The notes under the pieces are model-generated. The model ran no database searches and was not told the DNA's origin. It saw only the letters and a program-made list of their open reading frames with translations. From Synergistaceae bacterium DZ-S4 (GTDB lineage: Bacteria; Synergistota; Synergistia; Synergistales; Synergistaceae): 64,000 nt of DNA. The stretch is from NCBI GenBank assembly GCA_025943965.1, contig JAPCWD010000004.1, positions 121,548 to 185,547 on the forward strand. The letters are read 5' to 3'. Position numbers and translations under genes: made by a program. Below, one piece after another: positions 1 to 7,746 of this stretch (the first letter of the stretch is position 1; each line of letters begins with the position of its first letter).

Positions 1-250
1 GGCAATACTTAGAAATATTGACGGCTTCTCGAGTGAATACAGGATAATCCTCGACAACGAAGACCTGAGGGACAGGATGATCGTTCAGGCCGAAGCTTTT
101 GACGGGACCGAGACGGAAGAGCTCGAGAGGGAGCTGGAAAGAGCCTGTAAATCGGGTCTGGGGATCAAGATCATACCTGAGGTCATGAAGATAGGAGACC
201 TCCCGAGGAGCGAGAAGAAGACCAAAAGGGTGATAGACAACAGGGGATAG
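1..250 (+). CDS. Phenylacetate-CoA ligase family protein, C-terminal fragment
   Basis: The reading frame is open from base 2 and ends at TAG 248-250, giving the last 82 residues of a protein that begins before the window. The visible part matches the small C-terminal domain of PaaK-type AMP-forming CoA ligases: an 'YRIILDNED' strand, an acidic helix, and the ending 'LPRSEKKTKRVIDNR', which corresponds to the conserved SEGKAKRV-type tail of the family. In anaerobic amino-acid fermenters such enzymes activate arylacetates released from aromatic amino acids. The substrate cannot be told from the fragment. A long hairpin at 276-316 separates it from the convergent RNase H gene. Confidence 0.75.
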   Translation, partial: AILRNIDGFSSEYRIILDNEDLRDRMIVQAEAFDGTETEELERELERACKSGLGIKIIPEVMKIGDLPRSEKKTKRVIDNRG

Positions 251-275
251 CGCCAGGCAGAAAAAAACAACATAT

Positions 276-316
276 GCGGACCCCGGGGCAGTTGGTGGAA
301 TCAGCCCGGGGTCCGC
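276..316. terminator. Bidirectional hairpin between convergent genes
   Basis: A perfect 12-bp GC-rich stem (276-287 pairs with 305-316) with a 17-nt loop sits between the stop codons of the PaaK-like gene and rnhA. On the minus strand it is followed within a few bases by a T-rich run (complement of the A-run at 261-267), so it fits a rho-independent terminator for rnhA; on the plus strand there is no T-run. Confidence 0.65.
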
Positions 317-335
317 TGAGATATAATAATAAAAA

Positions 336-728
336 TCACTTTGCCCCGTCGATGCCTTCATTGGATAACATGTCGGCACGCTTGTTCTCTTCCCTGGGTA
401 TCCAGTTGTAGGATATATCCATCCCCTCGGCAAGATCCCACGCTTCCCGCGCAAGGAGCCTGAGGTGAGGAAGGTTTATCTTCCACTGCCGCGAGATCTG
501 GCTGACTACAAGCTTGCTGTCCCCGAAAACCCTAAGGGAGCTCACCCCGTGATTTTTTGCCGCTTTGAGCAGCATTATCAGAGCCATGTACTCGGCTTCG
601 TTGTTGGTCTTATCACCAAGGAAACATGATGCCTCCCATACGACCTTTCCCTCTTCATTTATCAAAAGCGCTCCGGCTCCTGCTTTTCCGGGGTTGCCTC
701 TTGAGGCACCGTCAAAATAACCTTCCAT
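336..728 (-). CDS. rnhA: Ribonuclease HI
   Basis: Encodes a 130-residue RNase H fold enzyme that cleaves the RNA strand of RNA-DNA hybrids in the cytoplasm. The N-terminal 'DGASRGNPG' strand carries the first catalytic Asp, 'NNEAEYMAL' carries the Glu, 'GDSKLVV' the second Asp, and 'NKRADMLSN' near the C-terminus the last Asp, so all four carboxylates are present. The length matches short bacterial type 1 RNase H proteins without an extra hybrid-binding domain. ATG at 728 is preferred over a TTG one codon earlier because AGGG lies six bases upstream of it. The gene is divergent from ybaK, and both promoters must lie in the AT-rich 729-801 interval. Confidence 0.9.
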   Translation of the reverse strand: MEGYFDGASRGNPGKAGAGALLINEEGKVVWEASCFLGDKTNNEAEYMALIMLLKAAKNHGVSSLRVFGDSKLVVSQISRQWKINLPHLRLLAREAWDLAEGMDISYNWIPREENKRADMLSNEGIDGAK

Positions 729-801
729 CAATATCCCTCTCCCACACTCAGATAGATGCGCTATACTTTATTATTATATATTACTGCATCGGGGGAATAA
801 T

Positions 802-1281
802 ATGGCTTCTCTTAAAAAGACAAACGCTGTAAGGATCCTGGAAAACGCAAAGATCCCCTTTGAACTGATCGAGTACGAGGTCGATGAAAGCTCGCTCTCG
901 GCGGAGGATGCTGCCTTAAAAACAGGTGTTCCGGAGGAACAGACGTTCAAGACGCTTTGCGCAAGGGGTGACAGGACGGGTGTTATGATGGTATGCCTGC
1001 CCGCCGGCAGGGAACTGGACTTCAAGGCTCTCTCCGCTGCAAGCGGCAACAAAAGCTCCGAACTCGTTCCGCTAAAGGAAGTACAGCCGTTAACCGGCTA
1101 CATCAGGGGAGGCTGTTCGCCTCTCGGGACAAAAAAGAAGTATCCTGTTTTTATCGACGAAAGCGCCTGCATGTTTGACTATATAACAGTAAACGCAGGA
1201 CAGAAGGGGCTTCTTTTTAAGATAAGTCCCAAAGACCTTATCGCAGCCACCGAAGCAAAAACAGCCGAGATAACAAGATAA
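802..1281 (+). CDS. ybaK: YbaK/EbsC-family Cys-tRNA(Pro) deacylase
   Basis: A 159-residue single-domain protein of the YbaK/ProX editing family, which hydrolyses mischarged aminoacyl-tRNAs, classically Cys-tRNA(Pro), in trans. Seen in sequence: the N-terminal 'KTNAVRILENAKIPFELIEYEVDE' region typical of YbaK, 'EQTFKTL' with the conserved Lys, and 'GYIRGGCSPLG', the family signature loop. GGGGGA lies five bases before the ATG. The gene is monocistronic, divergent from rnhA and followed by a 16-bp-stem hairpin. A second, more divergent family member lies at 54983-55480, so substrate division between the two is likely. Exact tRNA specificity is inferred from family membership only. Confidence 0.88.
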   Translation: MASLKKTNAVRILENAKIPFELIEYEVDESSLSAEDAALKTGVPEEQTFKTLCARGDRTGVMMVCLPAGRELDFKALSAASGNKSSELVPLKEVQPLTGYIRGGCSPLGTKKKYPVFIDESACMFDYITVNAGQKGLLFKISPKDLIAATEAKTAEITR

Positions 1282-1282
1282 A

Positions 1283-1325
1283 AAATCAGATGGCCGGCCA
1301 TCGCTGAATGCCGGCCATCTGATTT
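1283..1325. terminator. Bidirectional hairpin between ybaK and iron ADH
   Basis: A perfect 16-bp stem (1283-1298 with 1310-1325) and 11-nt loop lie directly after the ybaK stop and before the stop of the convergent alcohol dehydrogenase gene. The stem itself ends in AAA/TTT, giving a short U-tract in both directions, as expected for a shared terminator. Confidence 0.75.
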
Positions 1326-1351
1326 GAATGCTGCATATGACTTCTTGCCCG

Positions 1352-2539
1352 TCACCAGGCCTTTTCATATATGGCCCTTACTGATTCAAAATCAAGCGGG
1401 CGGGGATTGTTTGACATCAGCCTGACCTCCCGTAGGGCAGCCTTTGCCATCTCCGGTGCCGCATCCCTGGGTATCCCGAACTCCCTTAGCCTTGTCTTTA
1501 CCCCTATCTTTTCACCGAGCTCGACTATTCCCCGGAGCGCCGCGTTGGCTGCGTCGCAGGCTGTCATCCCGTATGAGCGCAGACCCATCGCCTCCGCTAT
1601 CGGGATGAACTTTTCCTCGCAGCCTTCCAGGCTGTACTCCATGACCCATCTCAGAAGTGCTGTATTTGCTTCGCCGTGCGGCACATGGTACTGCCCGCCG
1701 AGAGGGTATGCCATCGCATGTACCCCCGCTGTCCCGGACATAGAAAAAGCCATCCCCGCCGTCATGCTTCCGTAGGACTGGGCCTCTCTTGCATAGAGGT
1801 TATGTCCGTTGAGGACGCACTCTGTGAGGTTGGAATAAATGTTTTTTATTGCGATCAGTGCCAGGTCCTGCGTGAAACGATTAGTTCCGAGGGAGAGAAA
1901 AGCTTCGACGCCGTGAACTAGGGCGTCCATCCCCGATGCCGCAGTTATATGCGGAGGAAGGTCAAGGGTAAGTTCAGGGTCAACAATTGCAATGTCTGCG
2001 ACCAGGAACCTGCTGGATATTCCCTTTTTCATCTTCTCCTCAGCGAATGAAAAAACGGCAACGGCGGATACCTCCGATCCGCTCCCCGATGTAGTCGGTA
2101 TCATTATTGTCGGGAGACCTTTTCGGGGGATCTTCTCGCTCCCTACCATCTCAGAGACTTCTATATCAGGATTTTCTGCCATCACGGCAGCCATTTTTGC
2201 AAAGTCCATGGAACTTCCGCCCCCAAAGGCGATAAGAGAGTCGAAAGAACCTTCTCTGATGTAAGAGACGGCATCTTCCAGAAGTTCCACAGGGGGCTCC
2301 GGTTCCACCCTGTCCCAGTGCCCCGGCATCATCCCAAGTTCAGAGCACCCTTCCATCAGGCATGCGAGACGGCTGCTTTTTGCCATCTGTGTGCCGGTTA
2401 TGAAGAGCGGCCTTTTCGACCCGAGTCGCAAAGCTTTTTCAGGCGCCTGACGCGAAGAGCCTGACTCAAAGATCACTTCCTGCGGCATCCTGAATCTGAA
2501 CGGTTTCATTAAATTTGTGTCACAAGCCGAAAGAACCAT
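1352..2539 (-). CDS. Iron-containing alcohol dehydrogenase
   Basis: A 395-residue group III (iron-dependent) alcohol dehydrogenase, likely NAD(P)-linked interconversion of an alcohol and an aldehyde in fermentation. It shows the nucleotide-binding 'GGGSSMD' loop (residues 106-112), 'IPTTSGSGSE', the helix containing 'DALVHGVEAFLS' and the 'GGQYHVPHGEANTALL' segment with metal-binding histidines. The frame is open further upstream into the prepilin peptidase gene, but the ATG at 2539 has GGGGTG nine bases upstream and the length fits the family. It begins 16 bases after the prepilin peptidase stop, so the two are probably cotranscribed. The alcohol used cannot be read from sequence. Confidence 0.88.
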   Translation of the reverse strand: MVLSACDTNLMKPFRFRMPQEVIFESGSSRQAPEKALRLGSKRPLFITGTQMAKSSRLACLMEGCSELGMMPGHWDRVEPEPPVELLEDAVSYIREGSFDSLIAFGGGSSMDFAKMAAVMAENPDIEVSEMVGSEKIPRKGLPTIMIPTTSGSGSEVSAVAVFSFAEEKMKKGISSRFLVADIAIVDPELTLDLPPHITAASGMDALVHGVEAFLSLGTNRFTQDLALIAIKNIYSNLTECVLNGHNLYAREAQSYGSMTAGMAFSMSGTAGVHAMAYPLGGQYHVPHGEANTALLRWVMEYSLEGCEEKFIPIAEAMGLRSYGMTACDAANAALRGIVELGEKIGVKTRLREFGIPRDAAPEMAKAALREVRLMSNNPRPLDFESVRAIYEKAW

Positions 2540-2555
2540 GTAATTTACACCCCTG

Positions 2556-3332
2556 TCATATATTGGACCAGGGCCAGCCGAGGCTGAAACCCAGGTATTC
2601 AAAGATAAACCGCCCTGTGAATATTGCCAGGATGCATCCGGCTGCCAGATAAGGGCCAAGTGCCACCGCATCCTTCCTGCTGAGTTTTTTCGCGGCCAGT
2701 AGCGGGATCACTATCGCTCCGCTTGACATAAAGCCAAGATAGAGGCTGAGAATGGTAAGCTTCCATCCCAGAAGGGCTCCGACCCCAAGCATCATCATCG
2801 CGTCTCCCATGCCCATGCCGCCGCGGCTCAGCAAAACGATAGCATAAATAAAGAGAAATCCCAGCGCTGCTCCCATCGCTCCGTCGATCAGGGCGGAAAA
2901 TCCTCCCGAAAGCCTTGCAAGCATTGAGACAGCGGTCATTGCGAGGGCCCACGGATCGTAGATGTAGCCGCTTTCGATGTCTGTGAGAGAGTGGAAGAGC
3001 ATAAAGAAGAGAGCAATGAAAGAGAAGAGCAAAGGTGTATCGATGCCCCAGTACCATACCGAGAGCGCTCCTATAACCCCTCCTGTAAGCTCGGATATGA
3101 AATGCCGCGGAGGTATCGGGCTCCTGCAGGTACGGCAGTGTCCGGCAAGCACCAGGTAGGAAATTATGGGAATAAGGTCGAAGAAATTAAGCTTTCTTCC
3201 GCACTTGTCGCAGACGGAGCGCTCGTTGCCCCACCATTTTTTCTCTGACACAGTACGCATAGCCGCGGCATTGATGAAAGAACCTATGACCGCCCCTGCG
3301 GCAAAACCCATGAATATGGTTATACTTTCCAT
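2556..3332 (-). CDS. Prepilin peptidase (type IV leader peptidase/N-methyltransferase)
   Basis: A 258-residue polytopic inner-membrane aspartyl protease that cleaves and N-methylates type IV prepilins or pseudopilins. Two CxxC pairs (Cys41/44 and Cys66/69) form the zinc-binding cytoplasmic insert typical of the bifunctional enzymes, and the two catalytic aspartates lie in 'SLTDIESG' (Asp118) and 'GGMGMGDAM' (Asp177). About seven hydrophobic segments follow. No pilin or secretion ATPase gene is in this window, so its substrates are encoded elsewhere. It is followed by the iron alcohol dehydrogenase gene after 16 bases, which looks like chance cotranscription. Confidence 0.9.
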   Translation of the reverse strand: MESITIFMGFAAGAVIGSFINAAAMRTVSEKKWWGNERSVCDKCGRKLNFFDLIPIISYLVLAGHCRTCRSPIPPRHFISELTGGVIGALSVWYWGIDTPLLFSFIALFFMLFHSLTDIESGYIYDPWALAMTAVSMLARLSGGFSALIDGAMGAALGFLFIYAIVLLSRGGMGMGDAMMMLGVGALLGWKLTILSLYLGFMSSGAIVIPLLAAKKLSRKDAVALGPYLAAGCILAIFTGRFIFEYLGFSLGWPWSNI

Positions 3333-3411
3333 GTGGACACCCCTCTTGGCGGAGGTTAAAATAAGCCTGCAAGCGCAAGATCATAACTACATTCTGCAGG
3401 AGATGAAAGCC

Positions 3412-3624
3412 ATGCCCATCGTAGTAGTGAACATCAAAGAGGGTCGCACACTGGAACAGAAGCGCGACATGGTGACGAAAGTCACCGATGCTCTTTGTGA
3501 GACTATGGAGGTCCCTAAAACGTCAGTCCGCATAATCATCAACGAAATGGCAAACGACAATTTTGCGATCGCCGGCACCCTTATATGCGACAACCCGGAT
3601 GCCCAGGTCAAGAAAAAGAGTTAG
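3412..3624 (+). CDS. 4-oxalocrotonate tautomerase-like enzyme
   Basis: A 70-residue protein beginning 'MPIVVVNIKEGRTLEQKRDMV'. After removal of Met the N-terminal Pro is the catalytic base of the tautomerase superfamily, and the length matches the small subunit of 4-oxalocrotonate tautomerase-like enzymes (xylH/DmpI group). The start at 3412 was chosen because only it puts Pro at position 2; AGGAGAT at 3398-3404 is a good ribosome binding site. The C-terminus ends four bases into the convergent acyltransferase gene (stop codons overlap at 3621-3624). No aromatic meta-cleavage genes are nearby, so the physiological substrate is unknown. Confidence 0.8.
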   Translation: MPIVVVNIKEGRTLEQKRDMVTKVTDALCETMEVPKTSVRIIINEMANDNFAIAGTLICDNPDAQVKKKS

Positions 3625-4481
3625 CCGGAAAAGAGCTCCTTGAACCGCTTGTGCTGCCATAGGTACTGTTCAGGCGCTCTGCGAATAATTTTTTCCAGCT
3701 CCAGATTCACTTTGGCTGTAAGTGATCTAAGCGTTGCCTCCCGGTCCTTTGTTTTTTCCCATTCGATCGGGGGGCCTATCACCAGTTTGAAACGGAACGG
3801 CTCTATCCTGATACACTGGTACGGCAGAATGGGAGCTCCCGATATCCAGGCAAATACTGCAGCTCCCTGAAAAGTGCTCGTCTCGTGTCCGAAGAAGGGG
3901 ACCAAGATCCCGTCTCCCCCGCCGTGTTGGTCTGCCGCAAGACCTATCAGTTCATTTTTCCTAAGTATGCCGACAGCTCTCGTCATCGGCTCATCTTTCC
4001 CCAGTGTACGAAGACCGCCGTTTCGTCTCAGCGTATCTATAAGCTCCCGCTGGAAGGGATCGTCGGAATGACGGACCACGCCTACGCCCCTGCAGTTCCT
4101 TCCCAGCCAGGCCGCGGCATGTTCCCAGTTTCCGCAGTGGGCTGAGACAACAATTACTCCTCTGTCGCCGGCAAAAGCCCGGTCCATGTGTTCTCTTCCT
4201 TCGATCTCAACGATCCATTTGTCAACGAGGGAGGGATCTCTCTGCCATGAGAGCATTTCTATGCCTGTCCATATCATGCTCCTGTAAGATCCGTCAAGCA
4301 TCTTCCTTTTTTCGGCGTCAGTTTTTTCCGGGAAAACGAGTTCGATGTTTTTTTGTGCGACCTTTTTCCTTGGCGCGATGAGCCTGACAGGGATGAAAAG
4401 GAAATAAAAAAGAGCCGTGGCTCTCCATCCCGGTTTTATCATTTTTGCAAAACGGATAAAATATCTGAGTTTCCGATCCAT
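3621..4481 (-). CDS. Lipid A biosynthesis acyltransferase (LpxL/HtrB family)
   Basis: A 286-residue membrane-associated acyltransferase that adds a secondary acyl chain to the Kdo-lipid A precursor. An N-terminal hydrophobic segment ('ALFYFLFIPVRLI') is followed by the catalytic H-x4-E motif in 'AHCGNWE' (His115, Glu120) and a central 'DQHGGGDGILVPFFG' block typical of the family. Its presence supports an LPS-containing outer membrane. TAGGAG lies upstream of the ATG. The 3' end overlaps the convergent tautomerase gene by four bases. Which acyl chain is transferred cannot be told from the sequence. Confidence 0.85.
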   Translation of the reverse strand: MDRKLRYFIRFAKMIKPGWRATALFYFLFIPVRLIAPRKKVAQKNIELVFPEKTDAEKRKMLDGSYRSMIWTGIEMLSWQRDPSLVDKWIVEIEGREHMDRAFAGDRGVIVVSAHCGNWEHAAAWLGRNCRGVGVVRHSDDPFQRELIDTLRRNGGLRTLGKDEPMTRAVGILRKNELIGLAADQHGGGDGILVPFFGHETSTFQGAAVFAWISGAPILPYQCIRIEPFRFKLVIGPPIEWEKTKDREATLRSLTAKVNLELEKIIRRAPEQYLWQHKRFKELFSG

Positions 4482-4716
4482 ATCAAAGCTCCTAATAATT
4501 TACATCTGACTTCAGGTGGCGGCAAAAAATAAAGGCGGCAGGATCATCAGTTTCAGTCCGTTTAGATCACGGTGCATCCAGGGACATGGCATGCCGGCTG
4601 CCCGTTCAAAGAAGGTCCCTCAAAAACTGAAAAACGCTGGAAAGGTCTTCTGTTTTTTTTCAGATCGCAACGATCCCCGCGCTGCATGCTCCTGAAATGG
4701 TTCTAAAGGTAAAATC

Positions 4717-5997
4717 TCAGTCTCCGAATTTGACCAGTCTGAAATCTTTCTTGCCTACCCGCAGCTGAACATATCCACCGCTAAGGAGGTCTTCTGACGA
4801 AAGCTGCCTTGTCTCTTCTGTGACTTTGTCTCCGTTGAGGTAGACTCCGCCCTCTTTTATTTTACGTTTTGCCTCACCCTTTGAGGCGCATCCGCCTGAA
4901 AGCACAAGAAGATCTGTGATCGGGCCGCCGATCGCCAAGCCGGTCTCTGCAAAAGGGATCTCTGCAGACAGTGTGCCAAGGAGTTCGGCATCTGCTTCCC
5001 TTATGTCCATTTCTCCGAAGAGTATGGCGCTTGCGTCCTTTGCCCTTTTCGCGGCATCTTCTCCATGAACCCTGCAGGTAAGGTCCAATGCGAGCTTTTT
5101 CTGGGCCACCCTTAAATGCGGATTTTTATTGTGATCTTCGATGATGGCGCTTATTTCATCAAGTTCCATGAATGTGAAAAGCTTATATAGCTTTTCAAGG
5201 TCGCTGTCGTCGACATTTATCCAGAACTGATAGAACTTGTATATGCTTGTGCGGTGTGTAGAGAGGTAGACGGCTCCGCTCTCAGATTTTCCAAACTTCT
5301 GTCCCTGTGCGTTGAGCAGCAGCGGGAACGTAATACCGTAGCACTGGCCCCCTGATTTTTTGCGCGCGAGGTCCATGCCCGCGATGATGTTCACCTGCTG
5401 GTCGTTCCCCCCCATCTGGAGGGTGCAGTTCAATTCGTTGTACATGTGGTTGAAGTCGTATGCCTGCAGAAGGATGTAGGAGAGCTCAGTGTAGGTTATC
5501 GACTTGTCGGGGTCGAGTACCCGGTTCCTGACGTAATCCCTGTTGACAAGAAAACTTACGGAGAAGTATTTTCCTATGTCCCTGAGGAACTCTATGTAAT
5601 TGAGTTTTTTGAGCCACTCGTTGTTGTTTACAAGGATCGCGCTGTTCTCCCCGCAGTTGAAATCAAGGAAGTGCTCCAGCTGTTTTGCTATCCGGCTTAC
5701 GTTGTAACTTATCTCTTCCTCGGAGAGAAGGTTTCTCTCCGCGCTTTTGCCAGAAGGGTCGCCGATCCGCCCTGTGCCTCCGCCGGCAAGGGCTATTGGA
5801 CGATGTCCGAGGCGCTGCATCCAGGCAAGCCCCATTATCGCCACGAGGTTCCCCACGTGGAGGCTGTCGGCGCTTGGATCAAAGCCGATATAACCTGTTA
5901 CCATGCTTTTCATAAAGTGCTCCTCAAGCTCTTCGTTGTGGCTGCTCCACTCGACGAATCCACGTTCCTTCAAAACATTCAGCGCATTGCAGTACAT
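4717..5997 (-). CDS. tyrS: Tyrosyl-tRNA synthetase
   Basis: A 426-residue class I synthetase that charges tRNA(Tyr). The HIGH-type signature is 'HVGN' (residues 47-50), the KMSKS-type loop is 'KFGKS' (234-238), and the tyrosine pocket is represented by 'YIGFDPSADSLH' and 'QAYDFNHMY'. The C-terminal 70 residues are an S4 RNA-binding domain ('KGEAKRKIKEGGVYLNGDKV'). Length and motifs match the usual bacterial TyrS. GGAGGG precedes the ATG. No T-box leader was found in the 110 bases upstream, although that interval contains a tRNA-D-arm-like hairpin (see findings). Confidence 0.95.
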   Translation of the reverse strand: MYCNALNVLKERGFVEWSSHNEELEEHFMKSMVTGYIGFDPSADSLHVGNLVAIMGLAWMQRLGHRPIALAGGGTGRIGDPSGKSAERNLLSEEEISYNVSRIAKQLEHFLDFNCGENSAILVNNNEWLKKLNYIEFLRDIGKYFSVSFLVNRDYVRNRVLDPDKSITYTELSYILLQAYDFNHMYNELNCTLQMGGNDQQVNIIAGMDLARKKSGGQCYGITFPLLLNAQGQKFGKSESGAVYLSTHRTSIYKFYQFWINVDDSDLEKLYKLFTFMELDEISAIIEDHNKNPHLRVAQKKLALDLTCRVHGEDAAKRAKDASAILFGEMDIREADAELLGTLSAEIPFAETGLAIGGPITDLLVLSGGCASKGEAKRKIKEGGVYLNGDKVTEETRQLSSEDLLSGGYVQLRVGKKDFRLVKFGD

Positions 5998-6108
5998 TTA
6001 TTTTTCCCTCCGGTTATATTACAGTCAGTTTATTGTTTTTTTGGACATACAAACTTAGTCCCACAACACCAAGTATCTCTGCCCGAGTGGTCAGGGCATA
6101 AAAGCCTG

Positions 6109-7650
6109 CTATTTTGAGTCGATGTACCAGTCGATCCTTCCCGACTCCGCTGTCTCCCATACAATAAGGGCCTTTCCCATTCTCTTCAGGACATTTCCAA
6201 AAGAGTCCGAGATCCCCTGATCAAAGGGGGAGAAAGATGAGTCAGGCTGGAAGATGTCCTCCGTGTCACCTTCGTAGTACCCTTCGTCGTTGATGTCCGG
6301 CTCGTTCATGAAGGCATTCATTTTAGTCATGTCGCTCAGGGCGGCACCTACCTTGGGCAGGTCTGCAACCAACCATCCCACTGCCTTTTCGTTATCTTTC
6401 AGGAATCTGCCCAGACTTACCTTTCCTTTGAGAGATTCGGGCGAGAGGAGGCCAAGGACTGCTATGTTTTCTTTGCCTGCACCCACCACAGAAAAAGGCA
6501 GGTTCGTGCTGCCGCCCAAATCGAAACCGGCAAGCGGTTTAGGTTCGGCGCCGAAGAATAATTTGTTCCAAAAAGCATCTACCAGTTCTGCCATGAGAGC
6601 TTTGTCACCGGTAAATTGCACCATGATACCCGGCAGAGAAAACCAGAGAAGCTTGTTGTATCCGCCAACCGAGAAAATAGTCTCCCCTGACAGTATCTTC
6701 TGTATTTGTTTGTCTTCCAGTCCCATTGATGAGCCAAGTTCGCCGATCGTCTTGAGCGGGAAGGGCCACTCTTTCGGTGATCCCTTCAGTTCAGGGAGGT
6801 TCATGCCCGCTGAGAGAAGAAGCGGGTCAGGGATGATGGAGTTTGCAATATCCCACGTCTTGGGCTTGAGTGACTTAAGAAAGATCGGAGAGATCCTTTT
6901 GTCGAGTCCTTCTGTCCTCCAGACAGCTTCACCTGCTTTGCCGGACTCTTTGTCAGCCTTCTGCGACCTCCAGGAGACCCTCAGCGTCAGAGGTTCTTTT
7001 CGTTCCTCCCCAGCAAAAATGAGTCCCCCGTCAGATATGATCATATGTGCCGGCCAGGATTTTTCTTTTTCCCATATTTTCTTTGGAATGCCCTTTACAG
7101 AACCCGATCTCACGTCGAGCATCCTGGAGAATGAATCCCTGTCATGGGTGATCAGTGCAATATCCCTTTCGGTCCTGTAGAAGACTGAGCTGTCCCTTGT
7201 CCTGACCTCCCACGAACTTTTGTCTCCCGCTTTTATGGCCTCGGCGGATCCCAGCTCCTTTTTCCAGGAAGGTGGGAACTCACCCTTTGAGAGCGAAGCA
7301 GTATCTTCCTTATCAAGCCTTACTACGGCAAAGATGTCAATGATGCCGTCTCTGCTGTTTTCTATAAGGACAGCACACTCTTTTGCGCTTCTCGCAAGAG
7401 AGAGGATAATACTTCCTGAAGATCCTTCCCTGAAGAATGCATACTGACCCTCCGTAAGGAGAGCGGAAAGAGAAACAGGATAATATCCTTCTTTCGCCTC
7501 AAAGAACGCGTAAGGATCGGATCCTGAAGGGAGCGGCAGCCTTGATGCAAGGACTGCAGGACCTTTTGTGCCGATATATGCAAACAGGCCAAAGAGCACG
7601 GCCGCCGCCGTACATGTGATCAGTACAAACAATTTGACCTTCTTTGACAT
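6109..7650 (-). CDS. Uncharacterised membrane-anchored extracytoplasmic protein
   Basis: I do not recognise this 513-residue protein. It has an N-terminal signal or anchor ('KKVKLFVLITCTAAAVLFGLFAYIG') followed by a soluble region rich in beta-type strands. Repeated themes such as 'YAFFEAKEGYYPVSLSALL', 'SSWEVRTRDSSVFYRTERDIALITHD' and a mid-domain 'IGELGSSMGLEDKQIQKILSGETIFSVGG' suggest a large two-domain extracytoplasmic fold like those of bacterial DUF3352-type proteins, but similarity is too weak to assign. The C-terminus is acidic ('DEGYYEGDTEDIF'). GAGGAGAG precedes the ATG. It lies between the beta-CASP RNase gene and tyrS on the same strand. Confidence 0.7.
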   Translation of the reverse strand: MSKKVKLFVLITCTAAAVLFGLFAYIGTKGPAVLASRLPLPSGSDPYAFFEAKEGYYPVSLSALLTEGQYAFFREGSSGSIILSLARSAKECAVLIENSRDGIIDIFAVVRLDKEDTASLSKGEFPPSWKKELGSAEAIKAGDKSSWEVRTRDSSVFYRTERDIALITHDRDSFSRMLDVRSGSVKGIPKKIWEKEKSWPAHMIISDGGLIFAGEERKEPLTLRVSWRSQKADKESGKAGEAVWRTEGLDKRISPIFLKSLKPKTWDIANSIIPDPLLLSAGMNLPELKGSPKEWPFPLKTIGELGSSMGLEDKQIQKILSGETIFSVGGYNKLLWFSLPGIMVQFTGDKALMAELVDAFWNKLFFGAEPKPLAGFDLGGSTNLPFSVVGAGKENIAVLGLLSPESLKGKVSLGRFLKDNEKAVGWLVADLPKVGAALSDMTKMNAFMNEPDINDEGYYEGDTEDIFQPDSSFSPFDQGISDSFGNVLKRMGKALIVWETAESGRIDWYIDSK

Positions 7651-7746
7651 CGGTCTCTCTCCTCTTCTGTGATAATTCTCTGTTGCTCATGGTCTGCTTA
7701 CCGCGACCAGGGTATTATATCCCTATTGCCGCCAAAAGTGGAAAGA

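Noticed and set aside
2540..2671. Longer N-terminus for the iron alcohol dehydrogenase
   Set aside because: The extra 44 residues overlap the prepilin peptidase gene, have no family match, and a good ribosome binding site supports the ATG at 2539.
4620..4680. Terminator for tyrS around the GATCG-CGATC hairpin
   Set aside because: On the transcribed strand the small stem is followed by A residues, not T, so it does not fit a terminator.
6070..6113. Possible tRNA gene between tyrS and the unknown gene
   Set aside because: Only a D-arm-like stem is present; there is no anticodon stem, no T-arm with GGTTCGA and no CCA end, so it is not called as a tRNA.
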